From Anas platyrhynchos (taxonomy: Eukaryota > Chordata > Aves > Anseriformes > Anatidae), in NCBI RefSeq assembly GCF_047663525.1, contig NC_092587.1, forward strand, positions 201,074,501-201,138,500: a stretch of DNA of 64,000 nt. Direction: 5' to 3'. The translations under genes were made by a program, and so were the position numbers. The first letter of the stretch is position 1; each line of letters starts with the position of its first letter. The notes below the pieces were generated by a model. It saw only the letters and a list, made by a program, of their open reading frames with translations, ran no database searches and was not told where the DNA came from. This document shows positions 11,158 to 24,184 of this stretch, piece after piece.

Positions 11158-11400
11158 CTCAGAATCATGGGATCACAGAATATCCCAAGCTGGAAGGGAC
11201 CCTCAAGGATCATCAAGTCCGACCCCAGGCTCCACACAGCACCACCAAAAAATCAGGCCCTATGTCTCAGAGCATTGTCCAAACACTTCTTGAACTTGGG
11301 CAGGCTCAGCGCCATGACCACTGCCCTGGGGAACCTGTCCCAGTGCGCAACCACCCTAACCCTACTTCTAACAACCCATCTTCCCTGGAGAACCTTTTAG
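11158..11400 (-). mobile_element. CR1 LINE 3' end, antisense to +
   Basis: It begins with 'agaatcatgggatcacagaat', the reverse complement of the CR1 tail, and continues with the usual CR1 3' UTR order (ctggaagggacc, atgtctcagagcattgtccaa, gccatgaccactgccctgggg). It lies in the predicted RAB30 3' UTR in the sense direction of RAB30. It is 5'-truncated at about 11400. Confidence 0.88.
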
Positions 11401-13816
11401 CACAGCTGAAAGTGTGACTCACACAAGCCATGTCATGTCCCTAGGCACCAAGGCTGGACTCCAGAAGATGCTCAGCAGGGACAACTCCGTGGTGCCCTCA
11501 CAAGCATGCATGTCCTTGGGAGCGGTGTCCCAAGATAAGCAGTGGAAAAAGCATTGGCAAAGGTGGCATCTGCTGCTTCAGCTGAAGACTCGGTTATTTA
11601 ATTATAGCACTAACCAGAGCTAAAATTATCTTCTGAACTTGCTGGAAAAGGAGAACGGCTTCAAAGAATGTGATCACATCCAGGAAGTGCTAATAGCTAG
11701 ATATTAATGTGAAAACAGCATCAGAGAACAGCACGGCCAGCTCTTGTTTATCCACAGCTGGGAGAACTGAGCTCTTAACCCTGGCTGTACTCTTAAAACC
11801 AGAACAACTTTTCCCTGACAGCATTTACTCATTGTTGTCTCGGTTTCAGCTATATCTGGGTTTTCTTTGCCCAGTTACCCAGCTGACTGTGCTCAGAGAG
11901 GCACGTAACGTGACATTTGCTCTGGATCTGTGACTCCCAGTTTGTAGGGGGGAAAAAAGAAAAAAAAAAACGCACAACCACACCCTTAACTCCCATGGCA
12001 TAGTTTTCACTTCTGCTTTAAGTTACAGCTCATTCACACGAGGGGAAAAGGTGCGATTGCATCCACGGGTGATGACAGCCGGCCACCTATCTGGGCTGGA
12101 TATAGCGCAAAGGCGGCTTTGGGTCAGTTCAGCTTGGTGGTGAGCAAGGCAGCAGGCTGATGTGGGAGTCTGGCATCTCAGCCAGCGCAATTACCCTGTC
12201 GTCTGTTCTTCCAGCCAAGATAAATCCTAAACAGAGGCAGATGGGAGATCTGTAACCTTTACGGGACATTCAGCTACAGTTCAAGGGGGTGATCAGATTT
12301 CGAAGACACAATGGGTTCCAGTTTGGGCTGCTTTCTTCGGGATGCACTCATCAGCCATGGGAGATCAAGCAAGCAGCTCCCCATCACTCGTTGTCACCAG
12401 AAATCAGGACTGTCCTTCAAAATGATGATCCTTTGTGGACAGTAACTAGAGCAATTATTACCCACAGCAACAAGAGGACAGCCTCAGTTGATACGAGCAA
12501 AGAGAAGCTGGCTTCAAGAGCCATGTTCATTCAAAAAGCTTATAAAAGATCTGAGGAAGAAAACATTTTGATATAACACCTTTCACTGGGCTGTCACTAT
12601 TAGAATTGCCCAGAGCATTTCCTTTGGCTCCAATGAGTTTTCTTGTGAGCCCTAATGTACATCAGTTTTTGGGAGAGTTCCCACGCTTGCTCACCGGGAA
12701 TACAAAGTGTCCTCTAGAAACACATTCTCTAACTGAATAAACCCAAAAAGGTCTTCTGCTTGGTAGATGTTGGTAGGAGCAGCACGTGTAAGGGAATGGG
12801 TTACTTTGACACTGCAGGTGACAATACAGGAGTCTCAGGTAAGACTCAAATTCATAATTATTAAAATCCAGAGCAATCAAAAGCTAAGTCATAGATGCAT
12901 TTTGTAAGAGGATGGGATTGAGGAAATCCCGAGGGAATATAACCATCTCTTTATGTTGCATCTTCAGCTCCACCCAGCCATCTTTCCCCTGGCACAAAGG
13001 GCTGTACACAGTACACACTGCTGGGAGAGGCTTTCTGGGACTGCGTCTCCAGTCCCATCCGACCACGATGGCACCACAGCCCCCCAAAGGGCAGCACATC
13101 CCATATGTTTGCTTGGCATATTTTAATTGCTGGAGAATTTCACCTGTTTTCCAAGTGAATTCAGTCTCTGACTACAGGAATTATGTAAGCTCAACATCTC
13201 AGCATGATTTACGGACAGTTCTTCAATGCTGGAAAGGCAAGACAAGCAGAAAAACAGCTGATACAAAACCCAGAGGGTCTGACCATAACCAATTGCATCC
13301 CTTGTAAGCAAAATCTCGGGCAAGCCTGTTGTCCCACGTGTGCGCACCGACAATGCTTCTGCATCACGAATTCCGACTTTCCCTCTTTTCAAATCACTGT
13401 CTGCTGCGTCAACCTCAGCCTGCTGCTATTATTACTGATGCTGAAGGAATTCAATAGCCATTAACCGCTAAACGTAGACTAGCAGGAGCCCGCTGTTACC
13501 GATACAGATATTTCCAAAAAGACAAACAGCACCAGCAGGCTTACAGATTGTAACGGCTGTTTCACACGTTCTACAGCAAAGAACAAAGTGTCTTGTCTGA
13601 CAATTCATGACATGTGGTTTTCATTAAATAATGATCACAGAGCCACTTAGCATTCAGCACAAATATGTATCCAACTGCATACTCCAACAACTTACCTGTA
13701 GATCAAATTGAGATTTCAGTATTAGAGGTAGGAAGAGGCACCCAGTGTCCCCTTCTTCTATAGAGTTCATAATTTCACATTTTCTATCATAACTCTCTTG
13801 GAGGAAAGTTTGGACA

Positions 13817-13858
13817 TCTTTTTTTTTTTCTTTTTTTCTTTTTTTTTCTTTTTTCCCC
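13817..13858. repeat. Polypyrimidine (T)nC tract
   Basis: About 42 bases of T runs broken only by single C. In RAB30 sense RNA this is a purine (A/G) tract. It is low-complexity sequence within the predicted 3' UTR. Confidence 0.85.
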
Positions 13859-15207
13859 AGCACTTGCTCTCTGATTGGGAACTCAAATAAGAACAGAAGG
13901 GAATCACAGCTTGTGCCAGCAAACTTGCGTTGCAAACATCTAACACAAAATACTCCTGCAAGTACCTCACAAATAGTGAGCAGAAGCACAGAACATTTAG
14001 TGTTTTACCCCAGATCATCTCAATCTACCAGTAAGAGCTTTGACAAATTAAATATGAGTAACATTGATTTTTAACTCAAGTGTTACCCTATGTGCAACGC
14101 CCCGAGTCTTGCTCTAAACAACCTCAAAGCTGTGCAGAACCAGCTGTGTCAGGGTCAGGTTGTCTTCACGAGCTCACATCAGGCTGCATTTGGCAATCTG
14201 GGGAATGCTCAAGGAAGACAACGCTCTCCAGCACAGGCTGTACCACACAATCCAGAACAGCAGAAGCCACCAAATCCCACACGTTTCTAAATCCTCTAGG
14301 TTACATCATGAGCAGAGACCAAAAAGGACCCTGACAGGCCAGTGCGTCAGATGACATTTCCCCAACATCTAACGCTTACAGCAGCACTTTGCAAAGTGTT
14401 ACCTAAATGACAAGCAAGATTTGTACCACAATTTCTACATCTTCATTTTTAGCACTAGTCACAAAAGAAGTGACCTAAAAATAGCAAGAAAATATTAAAA
14501 ATTGACATATGATACACCAGTCCCTCCTCTCTCAAAGACACGTGGAGTCAGCTCACCATTGCAGATCAAAGGCACGCCATGATACAGCCCAAGGAAGTCT
14601 TTTCAGGAAAATGTGAAAAAGCATTTTAAAATGCTACTTTTTTATTATTATTATTGTTTTCAGGATGAACTTACTGGCAACTTTTATGTCAATACAAAAG
14701 TTCTGTTAATAATCTCCAGTAAATACCAAATGATATTAAGGTGATTAACTTTAAATTACATCATATCACAGTCACGTAACTGCCAGGAGAGATTTATCCA
14801 GATCAGCTAAACTGAACTCAAACTTCTAAAACTCATTTTCCATGAGTGCATTCACTATCTCTCAATTTTGCTTTAATGTCAGTGTGTAAATTTACAATGC
14901 ATTATTCGCATATGGCACTAGAGGTGTAGTAATAAATTCCATAATGCTTCCACTTCAGGGGTTTTGTAGAAAGAAATTGCCTAAGAGTTACACATACAGT
15001 GGAGTCTGAGATTAAGAGTACAAAGCATCGAGTAAATTAAATGACTCTACAGCCCTGAATGTGAAACCTACTCAAGCAGAGAGGAGAGAGGCCAAGAAGA
15101 TACCTTCAAGAGCTCCTCAGAGAACAGTTCCATAAGGTGATTGCTGGATGGGTCAGACACAAAATGATGCCACCTGCAACCTGCTGCTATTTCCACTTCA
15201 CGTAAGG

Positions 15208-15229
15208 AAAAAAAAAAAAAAAAAAAAAA
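15208..15229. repeat. Poly(A) tract, 22 A
   Basis: An uninterrupted run of 22 A on +, read as U22 in RAB30 sense RNA. Confidence 0.9.
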
Positions 15230-15478
15230 GAAAAACTTCTGCAAAATTGTATGCCTGCCTTTCAACAGGAACTGTATCTACAAGCTTTATTTTTATCCCA
15301 GACATATTGCAGGCTGCCACTTCAAACTGTGCTCTCTTTGAACCCTTATGCACAATCAGTGCACACAAAAGATTTTGGTCGTGCCAGGTGCATTTTTTCA
15401 ATTCCACCAATAACTTTTCCCAAGGTTAATTTTTCACTTTAGGACAATACTAATTAGAAGTGGGACAGTTCATTTTCT

Positions 15479-15495
15479 TATTTATTTATTTTATT
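15479..15495 (-). terminator. Possible proximal RAB30 poly(A) signals
   Basis: The plus strand reads 'ttatttatttattttattt', giving overlapping AATAAA hexamers on the - strand about 840 bases after the RAB30 stop codon. Downstream (lower coordinates) the sequence is only weakly U/GU-rich. This is a candidate for a short 3' UTR form, not a firm site. Confidence 0.35.
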
Positions 15496-16332
15496 TCTGG
15501 GAAGTCCTTTCATCCTGTGTTGGATATCAAAGAAGCACAGTCCTTTCTCACTATGTTCAAGCCTAGAAAAAGAGGTAATGGGATTTTAATGAACAGTGCT
15601 TATTAGCGTTCTTTTCCTAATCAAAGTTACACATTCAGAGGACAGCAATGTAGTAAGACTACGCTTGGTCTATGGAATATTTGCTGAACTGCTAGCACCA
15701 AAGGAAGCAATGGAGCTGTAGCCTTGTCTTCTCAAATCCTTGTCTGAAAATGTTGACATATAACTTCTCTTTTTTTTTTTTTTTAATTCCATGTTTATGA
15801 AAGTGCCTATAGATGAGAGACGTAACACTATTTCAAACACCAGTCCTCCATGAAGACACGTGGGCAGACACTATGTACACGTCCTAAGAATTCACTTGGC
15901 TGGCAGTCTAGATGATTGCCAGTGTAGTCCAGGTTCAGTACTCATTGTTGTGTTGTTTTTTTTCTTTTACAAAGGACCAAACACATTGTTCTGTAAGAGA
16001 GATCTTAAACTCTTCAGTGTCTTCTCCAAGAGAGGTTGATCTCATCACCTGCAGAAGGAAATGCTCACATTCTGCATTACACGAACCACTTGTCCAACTC
16101 TCCTTTTTCCTTTCCCACTCCAGAAACTGCAAGAAAAAATTAAATTTAAACCATGTTAAATTCTGCTACGTTGCCATGCAGCTGGAGCTGTCAGCCTGCC
16201 ATGCTTCTAGGTCTGCAACCTGACTCAGGGGAAGTCAGATGGGTCAAAGTGGCAGGAATTCCCTCCGAGGAGATAAATCCCGGCAAAAAATCCTGTGGGC
16301 CCATGGCGGATGGAGAATCACATGCCAGCTCT

Positions 16333-16583
16333 TTAATTAAAATTACAGCAAGTCAAATAGCTGATACTTTTCCCCTCTCCTGGTAAGGGGGATGAGACAT
16401 TGTTCACAAGGGTGTTCTGCCGTGCCTCGCTGATCAGCCGGCAGGCTAAGTCCAGGAAGAGTTTTTCCACATTATCCGATTCTTTCGCTGAGGTTTCCAG
16501 ATAGTACATGTCCTGTGCTTCGGAGAACTCTGCAGCTCTTTGCTGGGAGACTTCCCTCTTATCGGCTAAATCAATCTTATTAC
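16333..16583 (-). CDS. RAB30: RAB30 coding exon 4 (terminal)
   Basis: It starts after 'aatgcag' with GT, which completes the split Gly121 codon. It encodes residues 122-203 with NKID, the ETSAK guanine-specificity loop, the variable C-terminal tail and the double-cysteine prenylation site, then TAA. The 3' UTR follows in the same exon. Confidence 0.95.
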
Positions 16584-19500
16584 CTGCATTGAGGGAAAAT
16601 TGTAGAAAGGGAATTAATTTGACTTCCAAAACAAAAGAAACAGAAGTTGATACAGGACGAAGGAGAGTTTGGTGCTGTACGTATGCATGGGTAGGGCTTT
16701 CGATGTGAAACTCAGTGCTTGCTCTCCCCTCCAAATAATGGATTCTCTGATACACAGGCCACGTTCATTTAATATCAGCTCACTTAACGGAACATGCCCT
16801 GTGAACATCCAAGTCCGTCAGCTTTAATTTAGTACCAGTGCATCTGTTTGCTGCTATCAACTGACATTAAAGAATTTCCATTTTAATACCTATTGAAAAT
16901 TCTCCTGCTCTGGCTCTGAGGAGCACTTAAAATGTCAATTATAGCACGTGAGACACTAAGTGTGATATTTCTCATGTCGTTACAAGCTTTAAAGGCAGTC
17001 TGGTGCAGAAGGCTGCTTTCCTATCTTAATTAAATATCCCTGCGACTGATTTGGCTGCTGAGGCTGAAGCACAGACGGGCTCGGGGGCACTCACAGAGCG
17101 AGGTGGGGCAAGGAACCAGCCCCCTCCTTCAGAGAGCTCATTTTAGCAGGGAGTTGATTAATGCCTCCAGCAACCATCTGATATGATTACAGCCTATTAC
17201 AGGCCACTTCACTTCAAACGTGATGTCTTTGCCATAAATTAATCTTACAAAGAAGGTAACAGAGCAGGGCCTGTGATAACAAGGGGCTGTGTCCAGGGAC
17301 TCATCAGGTTCAGGAGGAAATCCCTCCTGGCCTTGTGTCTGGAGCTGGTGTGAGAACCATCAGGAGAAGACTGCACTAGCAAGCCATTTCCCATAGCCCT
17401 TCTTTCATCCAATATTCCCCTTCTTTCCTGATGAAGCAATTTCTTGGACCCACTGTATACACTGCAGTTACTCTTTCTAAAAAAATTCTCACTCAACGTA
17501 AGTAAGCACTTTATAGGTGTTACCATGATTAAAGTGTGTGCTGTGGAAGTTATTTATATTTTATGCTGTAGATGCTAATAATTAACTTAATGTTCCCTAA
17601 AAAATCTTATGTACATTTGTTAGTCATTTATTATGTATTTCTGAGCCATTTGTACATGTGCCATACTCTTCTTCTGGAGTGTAGTGAGTTTCTTGTATGG
17701 CAGCTCCTTAAAACCCAAGACTCACCTGCAATACCACTGGGGCATGTAAAGCTCAAAAGACCTTTAAAGACACCTTAAACATGTTTTGTAATCCTCTAGA
17801 TTTTTCTTTTAAACAGCAAACTGTTAAAGGAAATAATGACACTGCAATAGGAAACTTTCCAGCTTTCCCCAACTTATTTTTCTGTTGTTCCTTGTATATT
17901 CTTGGGCCTTTAAAAGCCAAGTCCTGACTATCAGATACTGAGAGCAGAGCACACAGAAGCACGGGTAAGCAAAATAACCTTCACCTCGCATATAGCAGAC
18001 AGATGGCCTGGGGTCTGTTTTAGCTTGAGTTGAAGCTGCTAGATTAACATGGCATTCAGTATTTATTTTTAGGTATCCTAAAATCCAGGCAAAAATAACC
18101 AGTTTTCCAGCTCTGTCTTACCCATGAATGCTAAGATCCACAGAGCCATTGCATCCTGGTCTGCTTCCCACATCTTGTCCCACTTAAGCCGAGACTCCAG
18201 GTGTCCACAGCTATGGGGTGCATCAACCCACAGCCATCACCAGCTTGAGCAGATCCTCATATATTTGTGAAGATCTGAGCTGGGAGTCACAAGGGATAAG
18301 TCTGCATTCTTAGCTCTGCCATGATCAGTGCTTCAGTCCCCTATGGGACCAGCCCAAGGGAAGTATCCACCTCTGCACTCAACAGCCTTAAGGCTTGAGA
18401 TGGGACCAGATTTGAGAAGCAGCTAGGGTGCCCTGAACATCTCAATCAGCACGGTGGGGTTGTCTGCAGGAGGAATGGTCCAAGCGGGTGTGTTTAAGGC
18501 ACCAGCTGCACCCACACACGGTTACAGCTCTGCTTTATTTGCACCAGTTTGAGCCTCCTGCACCTCCACGTCACACAGATACCGCTTCTTCCTCCCCCCA
18601 ACACCTCCATCTGTCACCAAGTGCCCACCATCGCTGCACCACCCCGCCAGGGAGGCCCCTGACTTACCCACTAGCACAGTGATGACCTTATTGCTGGCGT
18701 ACTGCTCGATTTCTCGCAGCCACTCGGGGAGGCATCGGAAGGACTCCTCGCAGGTGATGTCGTAGGTGAGTATCAAGGCGTTGGCGCTGCGGTAGTAACT
18801 CTGCGTTATGGACCGGAACCGCTCCTGTCCTGCTGTGTCCCAGATCTGCAGCTTTTGGCACAACGAGGGGGAGCAGGGAGAGGAGAAAAAAAATCATTTT
18901 AAGTTTTTTTTTGCTTTGGTAGAAGCACTGTTTTGACCTAAATGCCTCCAGGGTACAACCACTGCTGGGAAAACACTTAGCTCTTCTCCCCTTTGGCTTT
19001 CCATCCCCCAACATTTTTTGCTTGTTTGTTTCCATTTCTGCCTTTTCAAATTGAAATGCAAGGCACAAAGTCAGCTGGCATTGCTGCCGACTTCCCCAGC
19101 AAGCTGCAGGTCCATCAGTGTTCACGGGACTTGCAGCATCTCCCTTGGCCGGAGCTGCTGGCCTGGAATTACAGCACAGGCACCAGAGGCAGGAGGTCTC
19201 CTCTCTCCTCCTTGCCCTGCAGTCCAACCCACAGCAAGGTCTGTCCCAGAAGGAATAAGGAAGCCCCTCCTGTAGCTCCCAAGGTTAGTTAGTTATCCCG
19301 AGATGAAGCACTGAAGGGTGGAAACCACAGGAGTGGACAAAGCTCAGGTTTGCAGCTGGAGGCTCATCCAAGGACTCCGACACGTTTCCTCTGCAAAACT
19401 TCAGACATCCCGCCCAGCTGCTTGCCGCCTTCCTTCCTGATGTGTAGAAGTGGCTGGCAGGTCCCTAACTATAGCTAAGAGGTCATGAGCTTAACCGCTG

Positions 19501-22500
19501 TTTGGCAAACTCCCTGGGTCCAGAAAAAACAACATTCATTTCCCAATATGAAACAAACACGTACCGTTTTTGTAACAACCATCTGACAGCTTTTGGTGGC
19601 TCATCAAAACCACAACTTTTCAAAAAGCAGGCAAAGAAAAGCATCCAAAAAGAAAATATTTCAGCATAGAAGAGCATTTCTCTGCTTCAGCTTTTATTTT
19701 TTAAGCACCCCTCCCTGGAACTTAGTATGCGAAAGGCTGATTTCTAGCCAGAATCCTGTGTACTTTGGGAAGAACAAGTTAAAAGTATTTGAAATTTTTT
19801 CCGTATTTACAGCTACCCATAACAGAGCAAGCCTTGTTCTTGCCCAGTTCCAATGTCAAACTATGTCAGCTACTCATCATAAATATGTGAGATTGAAACA
19901 AGAGCCCCCATTAGCAGCTTTCAGATGTGGGGTATGATTCTGAAAAAGTACATTTTTGCAGAGGAAGGAATTTGCTGCTGGCTCACAGCTCCTGGCACCT
20001 TTGAGCTTAATTTCTCAGCATAGCTGTGTTTAAATAGCTGAATATGGCACCTGCAGTTAAGGGCCACACGAAACCATGTGTGACATTACTTGCATACAAA
20101 ATTTAGATAACAAACGAGTTCTGTTCAAAACAAACCAGCCTACAAACTTCAGTGGATAGAAAAATTACAGATAATTTTGCTGCTGTTGTTGTGCAGCTAT
20201 TTCCCAGGAAAAATATATACAGCTTTGTCTAGTGGCTAACTCTAGTTTGCATTTCATTTATTGAAAAGATCTCTGGCAGATTAAAACTTGATGTGACCAT
20301 GCTTTTCCACCGCTTTAATGTAAGGGACTTTGAAATCAAACAGGGGAGAGGGTTTGTTGCTGGCCAGGCCTGTGACTCTACCTGCAGAAAACAGTTACCT
20401 GGATGTTAATTTTCTAGGAGCCAGATGATACTTTCCTCTCCCCCAGCATTTTCAGGTATGTTTAGCTTTCTGCACATGGACATTTCCACCAAGTGTAGTA
20501 AGAGTACAGGTACATGCAGCAGAGCCTTGTGTTTGTAGCAGTGAGGATGCTTATCTTTGACTGGCACTATAATTACTATCGAATGTGTGTAGCCTCTCAG
20601 TACATACATTGCACATATTTTTGGTTTTGTTAGAAATGATCACACACATATATATAAATAAAATAAAATGCAAAGGGCTGTCTCAGTTTATCTGCCAGCG
20701 AGTCTTAGTAGCCACTCATATCTGAAATGGCTTGCACAGAACTCTCATGCTAGCAAGGCTCTCTCCTCTGACTTTCAAATGCAATTTTAAAGCTAGAAAG
20801 TATTTTTCCCAGAAATTCATTCACACACACACACACATGTATTTTTTAAATCTTAAAACCTCCTTGGTGAATGGCTCTGCTCTGACCCTGGATCCCAATG
20901 CCATACAGGAGATGCTGCCCGGCACTGCTTGGCACTGTTCCATGAGCTGGTGCCTTGTTTGACTGAGATGTCATTTTTTCCCCTCTCAGCTCTGAGTCAT
21001 CCCTGCTTTTCCCACTTATTAAATGTTTACTCTCACTGGCGCTGCTTGCTCAGAAAGTTTCAGCTACAAGCTCAGTCTTTGCCTGCACCAGTGCAAGAGA
21101 CAGAAAGGAATCATTTTGCCTTTCAGACTCTGTAAGACTTGTTCAAATACTAAAATGTGTCCTACTAAGCTTCTTCCCACACTGCTCTCATTGTGGCTCT
21201 CCAACTTACTCCAGTGGTGGGCATTGGAAGTGGGCTTTTAGGGCTGTCCTCCACCTGCTCAGGCTGCAAGGCCTTTTGGTCAAGGACCATCACTTGCCAT
21301 AGCAAACGTACAGCTCTTCACACAGCAACTTGTGCAGCAGGGTGGCAGCCTCTTGATATGCTTTTAAAGTCTGATTTCCATCTGATTTTCTACTCAAAAA
21401 GCCTCTGCACTGAAACACAGGTGGAAAAAAAATACAGGGCTAAAAATCTGCGCAAGTCCACTGCTTCCATCCCATCACTTGCACACCCTTAAAAATGAGT
21501 CTCTGTTCACCCAGCCACTGTCACACTGCTGCCACTCTCCCACCTGCTCATCACTAGAGAAGATGAAGGCATCAAAAAAATGTTGTTTTTCACTTCAATG
21601 CCCATGGGTTTAATGCAGGAAAAACAATTCCAGGTGTCAGGGACCCTGTACACCTTGACATCAGAGGCTCCTTCTCTTCTCCCAACTCTCAAATGCCACA
21701 ATAGCTCTGCTGAAAGCTCTGCTAATGACTTAAGTGGTGCCAGCCAACATCTCTGAGCACTAGAACTGAACCATGGATCCTGGGCCGTGTGTTATGGCCC
21801 AGACAAACTAGCTCCCTGCCAAGCAATCCCCAAGCTAGGGGACAAGGAGTTTCCCAGTGATGATTTGGTTGCAACCACCCTATCTTGGAAGCTGAAAGAG
21901 TCAATAGTGAGACACTGCCCAACACAGGTTGAGTAAAGCCCGTTGACCAAAGCACCAGCAAGCATAACATATATTCTTTCAGGTCTATAACTCAACAGAA
22001 GTGGGAAACAAGCCTTCATTCTGCAGAACCACACCATCCCAGGAACTGGCCATCTCAGGAGCAGGAGAAAACCTTTATCAGGCACATCCCAGTGGGAACT
22101 CAACAGATTCCATCTTACCAGCAGTGCATGGTAAATGGAGTAAATGGAAGCTGCATTGAAATGTTTCTTTGTGCTTTCTCAACCCCTGCCAGGCGCCATC
22201 TCTGTGCCTTCTGAGCAAGAACAGAGCTTTGCAAGATCTCACAGAACCACAGAATGGTTTGGGTTGGAAGGCACTTTAAAGATCACCTAATTACAAGCCC
22301 CTGCCATGGACAAGGACACCTCCCACCACACCAGGTTGCTCCAAGCCCCATCCAAGCTGGCCTTGAACACTTCCAGGGATGGGGCATCTCCCCTTTCCAT
22401 GCTCCTGATGGTGCATTTTCGAAGACATGACAGGCAGCTCTGGACATTTCCAGCAGCAGGCATGCTGCAGCAAGAAACCCAAACTACAGTGCCACCGTAT

Positions 22501-24184
22501 GAGTTTATACTGAAAACCATCAGGTTCCTACCTTTACTTTTTCACCATTTATCTCCACGGTTTTAATCATAAAGTCAACTCCAATCGTGGCACCTTGGCC
22601 TGGTGGGAAAAGCCCCTGAAAGAAAACACAGTTTTGTTAAACAAGTTGTGTAGCAAGGAAAACTTCCCTCTGGGTGCCCATCCTTACTTTTTCCCATCCC
22701 TACTCCTCCCTTGCTCTCTAGACAGGAGAACACCTCTAAAGGAATTGCACTGAAAGACATGCCCACTTCCTTCACCACACAAAGCAGGGGGGACAGAGTC
22801 CAGGGCAGGCTCTGCACACTGATCCGTCTCCACAGCATCCATCAGAAGAAGCCACAAAATCCACTACCATCTCCTTGTTATGAGAAAAGGAAAACGTATG
22901 AAGTGAAAACGGAGAGAGGAAAAACCCTTCTGCTTCTGTGCACTCAGAAGAGGCAGGGGAAAGGCAGGTTGGGTCCCTCTGACCCAATTCTCCATCGCCT
23001 TGAAAGAGATGAGAGCCCTCCCTCTGCCCTCTGCCACAGTGAGGAAAGGGATCCCCAGGGCACCTCCAGCAGCTCCTGAGTGGCCAGATCCTGCCCTGGC
23101 AGGCAGTGCTCGATTTTGAGAAAGGAGCAACAGCCAACTGAACGAAAACAAGCAGAGCTTTCTGATTTCTGGTGTCCCAGCCTGCAAAGCCGTGTTTTTT
23201 TTCGGGCACATCCATCCCCTGTAGCAGCAGCAGCTTTGCCAAAGCACAGGCAGCAGTGGTGGCTGCAGACTTCGTGGTTAACCCTTTGGGACTAACCAGC
23301 TTCATTGCCAGCAGCTGGTACAGGCAGAGAGCATGTTTAACATCACTACAGTTTTAAAACTTAAACTGATGATTCCCAGTAGGGATTGCAACAACAGCAA
23401 CAAAAGAAACGTAACTTGCATTTTATAGTACACCATGCAAACTCTTCTCTGAGCCCAAATCACAGGTGCCTAGTCCTCTTCCTGCTGTTCTGTTACACGG
23501 AAGAAGGGAAAACAGTCCTCAAACCTTTGGATTTGATTCATTTTCCCCAATCAGGCAGATATGGGCTCAGCTGGCCCCCACTGTTACTGCAAGCTTTTCA
23601 GGATCCACTGTACGTAAAGCCACAAACACAGGGAGCACAGAATTTTCCCAGGCAATGCAACATCTCATTTTGCTGCCAGAATCACACTCCACTGCTTCAA
23701 ACCATCATTAAACGCCCCTGGTAACGTTTCAGGTGCAATCCCTGGCCTGATGTTTAACAGAAGACCCTGGGCTGACAGCCCAGGACCCGGATTATTTAAT
23801 CATCTACTAATGGACAACACAAGAGAGAGCTCAGTACAGCAGCAGGCTGGTCCACCCTGGAGGGATGGGATGAGAGGTCCATAGGAAATGCAACAGGAGG
23901 TCCTAATAAACCAGAACCCCAGGAAAGCCACGCACAGCACTAGTTACTGATGCAGTGCTCATGCTGGTACTTCAGTACAGATGACACGGATGCTGCAAGC
24001 ATGGATAATAAAAGCCTGTGGAGCGCGGGTGCTGGTGGAGACCACCGTGCTCCCACGCAATGCCCCACGTCTGGCAGGTGCCCGACCTTACCTGCGTGAA
24101 GCGTCGGACCAAGCAGGTCTTCCCCACACCAGCGTTGCCAATTAAAACAATTTTGAAGAGGAAATCATAATCTTCCATACTCAT
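16333..24184 (-). CDS. RAB30: RAB30, Golgi Rab GTPase (complete coding sequence, 4 coding exons)
   Basis: Joined coding parts 24184-24092, 22615-22532, 18851-18668 and 16583-16333 give 203 residues and a TAA stop, the same length as human RAB30. All G-boxes are present: P-loop GNAGVGKT (16-23), switch I Thr41, DTAGQE (64-69, catalytic Gln68), NKID (122-125) and ETSAK (150-154). The C-terminal CCNFN gives Cys199/Cys200 for geranylgeranylation. The family acts in GTP/GDP-switched membrane traffic at the Golgi and has been linked to Golgi integrity and autophagosome formation. All splice sites are GT-AG and phases fit. The protein differs from remembered human RAB30 only at a few positions in '[16 protein letters not shown]'. 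The start is firm: an in-frame TAA sits directly before the ATG. The gene faces DDIAS tail to tail. Confidence 0.96.
16584..18667 (-). other. RAB30: RAB30 intron 4
   Basis: A GTAAGT donor lies at 18667 and an AG acceptor at 16585-16584. There is no exon or clear transposable element inside. The part about 16860-17240 has few repeats and contains several homeodomain-like TTAATTA/ATTAAT motifs; it could be a conserved noncoding element, but I cannot test that. Confidence 0.75.
18668..18851 (-). CDS. RAB30: RAB30 coding exon 3
   Basis: The acceptor '...tgccaaaag' precedes CTG CAG; the exon encodes residues 60-120 plus the first base of codon 121, then donor GTAAGT. It holds the DTAGQE switch II motif and the core beta-sheet and helices of the G domain ([13 protein letters not shown]). 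The 179-codon ORF at 18688-19227 on the same strand is a shadow of this exon in another frame. Confidence 0.95.
18852..22531 (-). other. RAB30: RAB30 intron 3
   Basis: Bounded by GTAGGA (22531) and AG (18853-18852). It holds one CR1 fragment (22237-22395), a short CA/TA microsatellite (20821-20837 and about 20643-20670) and otherwise unique-looking A+T-rich DNA. No further exon is needed or seen. Confidence 0.7.
22237..22395 (-). mobile_element. CR1 LINE 3' end fragment
   Basis: The reverse-complement CR1 tail 'cagaaccacagaatggtttgggttggaagg' is followed by 'cccctgccatggacaaggacacc' and 'ctccagggatggggcatc'-type CR1 3' UTR sequence. It lies in the sense direction of RAB30, ending about 140 bases from the donor of coding exon 2. 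Confidence 0.85.
22532..22615 (-). CDS. RAB30: RAB30 coding exon 2
   Basis: An 84-base exon between acceptor 'tttcag' and donor GTAGGA. It encodes residues 32-59: the switch I effector loop with [12 protein letters not shown] (Thr41 coordinates Mg2+) and the beta2-beta3 hairpin VEINGEKVK. Both boundaries are in phase 0. Confidence 0.95.
22616..24091 (-). other. RAB30: RAB30 intron 2
   Basis: Donor GTAAGG at 24091 and acceptor TTTCAG ending at 22616. G+C content is higher than in the neighbouring introns. No repeat or exon is recognised; overlapping ORFs at 22711-23305 on both strands are not homologous to anything I know. Confidence 0.7.

Larger units (their letters stand above)
9260..16332 (-). 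other. RAB30: RAB30 3' UTR (probable extent)
   Basis: The region follows the RAB30 stop codon and I see no other gene in it. Its far end is placed by a strong poly(A) signal at 9277-9282, giving a 3' UTR of about 7 kb. A long 3' UTR is also what I recall for mammalian RAB30. It includes poly(A) tracts at 9429-9456 and 15208-15229 (U tracts in the transcript), a pyrimidine tract at 13817-13858, a CR1 fragment at 11158-11400, and possible proximal poly(A) signals at 15479-15495. Open frames here, for example 10567-11070 on +, have no recognisable homology. The extent is inference; cleavage nearer the stop codon is possible. Confidence 0.55.

Noticed and set aside
18688..19227. 179-codon - strand ORF
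   Set aside because: Its end is RAB30 coding exon 3 in a wrong frame, and the rest is intron.
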